Assembly (NCBI RefSeq): GCF_009749465.1
Contig: NZ_WBIS01000001.1
Location: 930,001-994,000 of the forward strand
DNA: 64,000 nucleotides
Source: Agromyces terreus
Lineage (GTDB): Bacteria > Actinomycetota > Actinomycetes > Actinomycetales > Microbacteriaceae
Direction of reading: 5' to 3'
The position numbers and the translations under genes are program-made. Each line of letters opens with the position of its first letter. Position 1 is the stretch's first letter. The notes beneath the pieces are model-generated. The model saw only the letters and a program-made list of their open reading frames with translations, was not told the origin of the DNA and made no database searches. Of this stretch, positions 58,740 through 64,000 are shown piece by piece.

Positions 58740-59744
58740 ATGACCAAGCCCACCCTGCAGCAGTCCCACGGTCCCGCCTACACCCGCATCTACGCCGTCG
58801 GGGCCGCCCGCGGCGAGAACGCCGTGCCCAACGCGGATCTCGTCGGCCCGATCGACTCCTCCGACGAGTGGATCCAGCAGCGCACGGGCATCGTCACCCG
58901 CACGCGGGCCGGTGCCGACGTCTCGGCGCTCGACCTCGCGACCGAATCCGCGCGCGAGGCCATCGAGAAGTCGGGCGTCGCCCCCGAGCTCATCGACCTC
59001 GTCATCGTCGCCACCATCTCGAACGTCCAGCAGACGCCCTCGATGTCGGCCGTGGTCGCCGATCGCGTCGGCGCGAATCCCGCCGCCGCCTACGACACGA
59101 ACGCAGCGTGCGCGGGCTACGCGTACGCGGTGGCGCAGGCCGACGCCCTGATCCGCACCGGCGTCGCCCACTACGCACTCGTCATCGGCGCCGAGAAGCT
59201 CTCCGACGTGGTCGACCCGACCGACCGCTCGATCTCGTTCCTCCTCGGCGACGGTGCGGGCGCCGTCGTCATCGGCCCGAGCGAGTTCCCGGGCATCGCG
59301 CGCACCGTCTGGGGGTCCGACGGCTCGAAGGCGGGCGCCGTCGGCATGAACGGCACCCTCACCGAGTTCCGCGACGGTGCGGCCGAGTGGCCCACACTCC
59401 GACAGGAGGGGCAGACCGTCTTCCGCTGGGCCGTGTGGGACATGGCGAAGGTCGCCAAGCAGGCCCTCGACGCCGCAGGCGTCTCGGCCGCCGACCTCGC
59501 GGCATTCATCCCGCACCAGGCGAACATGCGCATCATCGACGAGTTCGCGAAGCAGCTCAAGCTGCCCGAATCCGTCGTCATCGCCCGCGACATCGCCACG
59601 ACCGGCAACACGTCGGCCGCGTCCATCCCGCTCGCGACGCACCGTCTGCTCGACGAGCACCCTGAACTCTCGGGGGGCCTCGCCCTCCAGATCGGCTTCG
59701 GCGCCGGCCTCGTGTTCGGCGCCCAAGTGGTGGTTCTGCCCTGA
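58740..59744 (+). CDS. fabH: Beta-ketoacyl-ACP synthase III
   Basis: 334 aa. Catalytic triad Cys in NAACAGYAYA, His in FIPHQANMRI and Asn in TTGNTSAASIPLA; GDGAGAVVIG in between. Condenses an acyl-CoA starter with malonyl-ACP; actinobacterial enzymes often take branched starters. ATG 58740 is preferred (GAGAG about 9 bases upstream); ATG 58731, three codons earlier, is possible. Confidence 0.94.
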   Translation: MTKPTLQQSHGPAYTRIYAVGAARGENAVPNADLVGPIDSSDEWIQQRTGIVTRTRAGADVSALDLATESAREAIEKSGVAPELIDLVIVATISNVQQTPSMSAVVADRVGANPAAAYDTNAACAGYAYAVAQADALIRTGVAHYALVIGAEKLSDVVDPTDRSISFLLGDGAGAVVIGPSEFPGIARTVWGSDGSKAGAVGMNGTLTEFRDGAAEWPTLRQEGQTVFRWAVWDMAKVAKQALDAAGVSAADLAAFIPHQANMRIIDEFAKQLKLPESVVIARDIATTGNTSAASIPLATHRLLDEHPELSGGLALQIGFGAGLVFGAQVVVLP

Positions 59745-59764
59745 ACCACCGACCCCCGTCCATC

Positions 59765-59770
59765 TAGACT
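59765..59770 (+). promoter_or_regulatory. Separate promoter of acpP (-10 TAGACT)
   Basis: TAGACT with CTGAAC 18 bases upstream (59741-59746) predicts a start near 59777 and a 33-nt leader with AAGGAGAAG before the ATG. This would give acpP extra transcription beyond fabD-fabH. Confidence 0.5.
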
Positions 59771-59809
59771 GGCTCTCGGTCAAACGAGACACCATCAAGG
59801 AGAAGAACC

Positions 59810-60058
59810 ATGGCATTGTCCACCGAAGAAGTGCTTGCCGGCCTGGCCGAGCTCATCAACGACGAGACCGGCATCGCAACCGACACGGTTGAGCTGGACA
59901 AGTCGTTCACCGACGACCTCGACATCGACTCGATCTCGATGATGACCATCGTGGTCAACGCCGAAGAGAAGTTCGACGTCAAGATCCCCGACGAAGAGGT
60001 CAAGAACCTCAAGACCGTCGGCGACGCCGTCGACTTCATCGTCAAGGCTCAGGCCTAG
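59810..60058 (+). CDS. acpP: Acyl carrier protein
   Basis: 82 aa, acidic. The phosphopantetheine Ser is in DDLDIDSISMMT (about residue 41), with Ile instead of the more usual Leu after Ser, common in actinobacteria. Strong AAGGAG. Central carrier of the FAS II cycle and donor of octanoate to LipB. Confidence 0.95.
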   Translation: MALSTEEVLAGLAELINDETGIATDTVELDKSFTDDLDIDSISMMTIVVNAEEKFDVKIPDEEVKNLKTVGDAVDFIVKAQA

Positions 60059-60068
60059 TCGCTGCGTG

Positions 60069-60098
60069 GAGCGGGCCGCGGCATCGCCCGGCCCGCTC
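60069..60098 (+). terminator. Attenuating hairpin between acpP and fabF
   Basis: GAGCGGGCCG/CGGCCCGCTC, 10-bp stem (60069-60078 with 60089-60098), 10 bases after the acpP stop and without a T run. It likely lets part of the transcripts end after acpP. Confidence 0.6.
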
Positions 60099-60137
60099 GA
60101 TCAGCTCGATCGTTCCTCCCATCGGAGTGTTTCTCGT

Positions 60138-61373
60138 ATGACCAAGAAGATCGTGATCACGGGTATCGGCGCGACGTCGCCGCTCGGCGGCACCGCCCGT
60201 GAAAGTTGGAATGCCCTGCTCGCGGGCGAGTCCGGGGCCAAGAGCCTCGAGTACGACTGGGTCGAGCAGTACGACCTGCCTGTGCGCTTCGCCGCCCAGG
60301 CGAAGGTGCGGCCCGAGGCGGTGCTCGAGCGTCCCGTCGCGAAGCGGCTCGACCCGTCGAGCCAGTTCGCCCTCGTCTCCGCGATGGAGGCATGGGCCGA
60401 CGCCGGCGCACCAGACGTCGCACCCGAGCGCCTCGGCGTCGACTACGCCACCGGCATCGGCGGCATCTGGACCCTCCTCGACGCGTGGGACACCCTGCGC
60501 GAACGCGGCGCCCGACGCGTGCTGCCGATGACCGTGCCGATGCTCATGCCGAACGCCGCCTCCGCGGCCATCTCGATGCACTTCCACGCGCGTGCGTTCG
60601 CCCGCACCGTGGCATCGGCCTGCGCATCGAGCACCGAATCCATCGCGAACGCCTACGAGCACCTCCAGCTCGGGCTCGCCGACGTCGTCATCGCCGGCGG
60701 CTCCGAATCGGCGGTGCATCCGATCACGCTCGCGTCGTTCTCGTCGATGCAGGCGCTCTCCAAGCGCAACGACGACCCGGCGCACGCCTCACGGCCCTAC
60801 AACGTCGACCGTGACGGCTTCGTCATGGGCGAGGGCGCCGCGAGCCTCGTGATCGAGACCGAAGAGCACGCGCTCGCGCGCGGCGCACGCATCTACGCCG
60901 AACTCGCCGGCGGCGCCGTCAGCGCCGATTCGTACCACATCACCGCGAACGACCCCGAGGGGCGCGGCGCGAGCCGTGCCGTGCTCGACGCGTTGGCGCA
61001 GGCGGGGGCGACCCCCGACGACGTGACGCACATCAACGCGCACGCGACGAGCACCCCCGTCGGCGACATCGCCGAGTACACCGCGCTGCACAGCGTGTTC
61101 GGCGACCGGGTCCACGAGATCCCCGTCTCGGCGACCAAGGCGTCGACTGGCCACCTGCTCGGCGGCACGGGCGCGCTCGAGGCCGTGTTCACGGTGCTGG
61201 CGCTCGAGAACCGCCTCGCCCCGCCGACCATCAACCTCACCGAACAGGACCCGGCGATCCCGCTGCTCGTGTCCGGCGACGCCCAACCGCTCGGCGAGGG
61301 CGCGCAGGTGGCGATCTCGAACTCGTTCGGCTTCGGCGGCCACAACGCGGTCGCGGTGTTCCGCTCGGTGTAG
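60138..61373 (+). CDS. fabF: Beta-ketoacyl-ACP synthase II
   Basis: 411 aa. Catalytic Cys in ASACASSTESI (about residue 168), His in INAHATSTPVGD and His in TKASTGHLLGGTGALEAV, GFGGHNA near the end. Elongating condensing enzyme. ATG 60138 is chosen as the family start (MTKKIVITGIG); the Shine-Dalgarno sequence is weak (CGGAG, 10 bases upstream). Last gene of the fab operon. Confidence 0.95.
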   Translation: MTKKIVITGIGATSPLGGTARESWNALLAGESGAKSLEYDWVEQYDLPVRFAAQAKVRPEAVLERPVAKRLDPSSQFALVSAMEAWADAGAPDVAPERLGVDYATGIGGIWTLLDAWDTLRERGARRVLPMTVPMLMPNAASAAISMHFHARAFARTVASACASSTESIANAYEHLQLGLADVVIAGGSESAVHPITLASFSSMQALSKRNDDPAHASRPYNVDRDGFVMGEGAASLVIETEEHALARGARIYAELAGGAVSADSYHITANDPEGRGASRAVLDALAQAGATPDDVTHINAHATSTPVGDIAEYTALHSVFGDRVHEIPVSATKASTGHLLGGTGALEAVFTVLALENRLAPPTINLTEQDPAIPLLVSGDAQPLGEGAQVAISNSFGFGGHNAVAVFRSV

Positions 61374-61413
61374 TCGAGCGTCGTGAGCGCATGCCGAGGC
61401 ATCCGCTCGGACG

Positions 61414-61445
61414 AAGACCCCGGTGTCCGAGGACACCGGGGTCTT
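61414..61445. terminator. Bidirectional terminator after fabF
   Basis: 15-bp perfect stem (61414-61428 with 61431-61445) around GA, between the convergent fabF and DUF3145 genes. Confidence 0.85.
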
Positions 61446-61536
61446 CTCGTCGACGGCCCGCGGGTTTCGTCCGTGCGCTCACCGGGAATCCATCCTCCGA
61501 CGGCGCGGGACGCCAGCACGCGGGCCGAGGCCCTGC

Positions 61537-62058
61537 TCACCCCACCTGGTGCAACCAGACGACGGGTGCGAAATCGCTCGCGTGACGGAACGGCTCGAGC
61601 TCGTCGTCCCACGCCTGTCCGAGCGCGAGGCGGAGCTCGCGGTGGAGCTCGACGGGGTCGGCACCGGCGATCTCCATGGCATAGCGGATGCGGTCCTCGC
61701 CGACGACCGTGTTGCCCGCGACATCCGTCTGCGCGAAGTAGACGCCGAGATCGGGCGTGTGCATCCAGCGCGCGCCGTCGGAGCCTGGAGTCGGGTCCTC
61801 GCTGACCTCGTAGCGCAGCTGCTCCCAGCCGCGCAGGGCGGATGCGATCCGCGCGCCGCTGCCGGCGTCACCCTCCCAGTGGAACTCGGCGCGCATGAGC
61901 CCGCGGTAGACGGGCTGCTCGCTCCAGTCGAAGTTCACGGCCGTGCCGAGGGCGCGACCAGCGGCCCACTCGACATGCGGGCACAGCGCGCGCGGTGCCG
62001 AGTGCACGAACAGCACTCCCTGCGCGGGGCGCACGACCCGCGACAACATCTCTGCCAT
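61537..62058 (-). CDS. DUF3145 protein
   Basis: 173 aa, soluble. GVLFVHSAPRALCPHVEWAAGRALG, then FDWSEQPVYRGLMRAEF and a C-terminal AWDDELEPFRHASDFAPVVWLHQVG. An actinobacterial family found next to the fab cluster; function unknown. ATG 62058 with GGAGACGGAG just upstream. Confidence 0.88.
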   Translation of the reverse strand: MAEMLSRVVRPAQGVLFVHSAPRALCPHVEWAAGRALGTAVNFDWSEQPVYRGLMRAEFHWEGDAGSGARIASALRGWEQLRYEVSEDPTPGSDGARWMHTPDLGVYFAQTDVAGNTVVGEDRIRYAMEIAGADPVELHRELRLALGQAWDDELEPFRHASDFAPVVWLHQVG

Positions 62059-62227
62059 CTCCGTCTCCGTTCTCGAGGTGCGTCTTCCCCTACGACCTCG
62101 GAACCGCGGATGGCGGTGTGTTCGATTATCGACGGCGAGCCGTCACCCGCGATTATGCCCCGGATCGGCTGATCTCACAAGGTTCGCCGCACCGGAGCGG
62201 CTGATCGGCAGGGCGGCGCGGAAACCG

Positions 62228-62233
62228 TATGCT
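62228..62233 (+). promoter_or_regulatory. -10 element TATGCT of the PadR gene
   Basis: TATGCT predicts a start near 62240 and a leader of about 53 nt carrying GAGGAG. The same intergenic region has two copies of CGATTAT about 30 bases apart (near 62122 and 62149) that could be an operator. Confidence 0.4.
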
Positions 62234-62292
62234 CGGTGAAGAGTTCCGATCCGTCGCGGCCCGGTCGCGACATCCGTTCCCGAGGAGTCGAC

Positions 62293-62964
62293 GTGGCCGT
62301 TCGCGATGCCCTGCTCGTGCTGCTGTCGATGGGCCCGGCATACGGCTTCGCCCTGCACGGCGGCCTGACCGAGCGCACCGGCGGGCGAAGGAGCGTGAAC
62401 GTCGGGCAGACGTACGCCACGCTCGACCGCCTCACCAAGCAGGGCCTCGTCGAGCCCGACGGAACCACCGACGACGGACTGCCCCTGCACCGCCTCACCC
62501 CGGCCGGACGGGCCGCATCCTCGGCCTGGCTCCACGGCGCGGATGCCTCGGGCGCCGACCCGTGGGACGAGACCGTCGACCGGGTGCTGATCGCCGCCTC
62601 CCTGCCCGGGTTCGACGCGGCATCCGTCATCGACGCGGAACTGGCCCGATGGCGGGAACGGCGGGGCGACGCTGCGCACCGCGCCGAACCCGACGGCCGG
62701 GCCGCTCGCGAGGTCGACGGCGACGTCGGGTCGGGGCATCCGCTCGTCGCGCTCGCCGCCGCCGCGGAGGCAGCACGCGCGTCGGCGGCCGTCGACTGGC
62801 TGGAATCGGCTCGCGAGCGCACGATCGGTTCGGCGCGCGACGGCCGACCGGCGCTGGCGTTCGCGCCTCGTGCCGAGCGCCCGCGGCGCGGACGACGACC
62901 CGGCCCGGCCTCCTCCGGTGCGGCGCCGGGCGAGCCCGCGCTTCAGGGCGCGACCGCTCCGTAG
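62293..62964 (+). CDS. PadR family transcriptional regulator
   Basis: 223 aa. Winged helix: RDALLVLLSMGPAYGFALHGGL, then NVGQTYATLDRLTKQGLVEPDG and LHRLTPAGRAAS. The C-terminal half has an Ala/Arg-rich dimerisation helix and ends in about 60 basic, disordered residues, longer than most PadR proteins. GTG 62293 with GAGGAG 5 bases upstream is preferred to an earlier in-frame GTG at 62236, which lies upstream of the predicted transcript start. Its end overlaps the next gene by 22 bases. Confidence 0.87.
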   Translation: MAVRDALLVLLSMGPAYGFALHGGLTERTGGRRSVNVGQTYATLDRLTKQGLVEPDGTTDDGLPLHRLTPAGRAASSAWLHGADASGADPWDETVDRVLIAASLPGFDAASVIDAELARWRERRGDAAHRAEPDGRAAREVDGDVGSGHPLVALAAAAEAARASAAVDWLESARERTIGSARDGRPALAFAPRAERPRRGRRPGPASSGAAPGEPALQGATAP

Positions 62965-64000
62965 CTGTCGACCACGACCAGGTCGAGCGGGAACCCGACC
63001 GGGAACCCGCCGAACAGCAGCCGGCCAGCGGTGACGGCCGAATCGCGCACCGCCTGCGCGACCTCGTCGGCGAGCGGCTTCGGCGTGTGCACGATGATCT
63101 CGTCGTGCAGGAAGTAGACGAGATGCGGCGCCGCTTCGAAGACCGGCCCGGATGCCGGCGCCGACCGGATCTCGTCGGACCGACGCACACCCATCTCGTG
63201 CAGCTCGGAGCGGAGCGCGGCCATCCAGCACAGTGCCCACTCCGCGGCGCTGCCCTGCACGACGAAGTTGCGCGTGAAGCGTCCCCACTCGCGCGCGGAG
63301 GAGCGAGCCCGGCGCTCGTCGGCGCTCGTCGCATCGGGCTGGCTGGCCCTGGACTGGATCGCCCGCCACTCGGCCGGCGGGCGCGGCGACGAACGGCCGA
63401 GCAGGGTCGTGACTGGCAGGCCGCGTTCACCGTCGCGGGCGGCGGAGTCGACGAGGTGCATCGCCTTCGGGAAGGCGCGGGCCAGCCGCGGCACGAGCCG
63501 CCCGCTGTCGCCCGTGGTCGCGCCGTACATCGCCCCCAGGATCGCGATCTTCGCCTCGTCGCGCGTGGCGACCACCCCCGCGTCGACGAGCCCGCGGTAG
63601 AGGTCGCGATCGTGCCCGGCGCGTTCCATGGCCTCGTCGTGGGACATGCCCGTGAGCACTCGCGGCTCGAGCTGGGCGGCATCGGCGACCACGAGGGTCC
63701 AGCCGGGGTCCGCGACGACCGCGCTGCGCACGAGCTTCGGCAGTTGGAGGGCCCCGCCGCCCGAGGTCGCCCAACGGCCGGTCGCCGTGCCCCCTGGCAC
63801 GTACTCGGGGCGGAAGCGGTCGTCGGACACCCACTCGTCGAGCCACGCCCACCCGTTGGCGCTCAGCAGTCGTGCGAGCTTCTTGTAGGCGATGAGCGGC
63901 TCGATGGCGGGATGGTCGTGCTCGCGGAGCTCCCAGCGCGAGGTGGACGAGGTCGGCACGCCCGCCCCGCGAAGCGCGCGCAGCACGTCGACCTGCGAAT
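62943..64000 (-). CDS. Family A DNA polymerase-like protein (3'-5' exonuclease/polymerase), truncated by window end
   Basis: 352 residues are visible; the N terminus is beyond the edge. Polymerase motif A is VVADAAQLEPRVL (classical DYSQIELR), motif B lies around AKIAILGAMYGATTG, and motif C is FLHDEIIVHTP with the Asp/Glu pair. This matches the actinobacterial PolA-like protein annotated as bifunctional 3'-5' exonuclease/DNA polymerase, distinct from the main polA. It is convergent with the PadR gene, with a 22-base overlap. Confidence 0.88.
   Translation of the reverse strand, partial: SQVDVLRALRGAGVPTSSTSRWELREHDHPAIEPLIAYKKLARLLSANGWAWLDEWVSDDRFRPEYVPGGTATGRWATSGGGALQLPKLVRSAVVADPGWTLVVADAAQLEPRVLTGMSHDEAMERAGHDRDLYRGLVDAGVVATRDEAKIAILGAMYGATTGDSGRLVPRLARAFPKAMHLVDSAARDGERGLPVTTLLGRSSPRPPAEWRAIQSRASQPDATSADERRARSSAREWGRFTRNFVVQGSAAEWALCWMAALRSELHEMGVRRSDEIRSAPASGPVFEAAPHLVYFLHDEIIVHTPKPLADEVAQAVRDSAVTAGRLLFGGFPVGFPLDLVVVDSYGAVAP

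Overview
The window is a contiguous, gene-dense piece of an actinobacterial chromosome. G+C is high, start codons are often GTG or TTG, and many -10 elements of the TAnnnT type lie 6-7 nt before a start codon. The gene content and order (ctaE-qcrCAB next to trpD, glnA-glnE-glnA2, fasR-fabD-fabH-acpP-fabF, a GlnR box, DUF3043/DUF3145/DUF4191 proteins) are actinobacterial. The details, including a second type IIA topoisomerase pair and the divergent MurT/GatD pair, suit Microbacteriaceae (Agromyces/Microbacterium-like); the family-level placement is my inference. I see no insertion sequences, prophage genes, CRISPR arrays or origin, so this looks like core chromosome.

Layout. 0-4 kb: small accessory enzymes (two VOC proteins, a DUF1801 protein, a GNAT acetyltransferase behind a possible 13-codon leader peptide, two SDR oxidoreductases). 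4-9 kb: a divergent glycerol/dihydroxyacetone cluster, dhaKLM on minus and glpF-glpK on plus. 9-20.7 kb: trpD, then the respiratory chain as two convergent blocks, ctaE-qcrCAB (+) and ctaCDF (-), separated by an rRNA methyltransferase-like gene and a strong terminator, then erpA and an M20 peptidase. 20.7-27.7 kb: DUF3043, a phosphatase-like protein, and a convergent parC/parE-type topoisomerase pair. 27.7-31.1 kb: the operon sigA-murT-gatD. 31-37 kb: PAC2, pepA, lpd and the lipoylated E2 subunit. 37-41 kb: a transmembrane pseudokinase, then lipB-lipA. 41-48 kb: nitrogen assimilation, glnA under a textbook GlnR box, glnE and glnA2. 48-53 kb: panB, a SPOR-like protein, map, ppgK, rnpB, a zinc-ribbon coiled-coil protein, a Nif3-like protein and tRNA-Val(TAC). 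53-61.5 kb: aceE followed by the fatty-acid synthase cluster fasR-fabD-fabH-acpP-fabF. 61.5-64 kb: DUF3145, a PadR regulator and a truncated family-A DNA polymerase.

The genes form a coherent central-metabolism block: lipB/lipA make the lipoyl group used by the E2 protein, lpd reoxidises it, aceE supplies the PDH E1, and the fab cluster uses the acetyl-CoA. The most striking points are as follows. (1) The MurT/GatD pair has lost its glutaminase cysteine and zinc-ribbon cysteines. This fits an organism whose cell wall uses the D-Glu alpha-carboxyl for cross-bridges rather than amidating it. (2) A perfect 23-bp inverted repeat buries the start codon of the rRNA methyltransferase-like gene. (3) The divergent SPOR/map genes have start codons 11 bp apart, each overlapping the other's -10. 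(4) The octamer CGGATGCC/GGCATCCG is strongly over-represented across the window.
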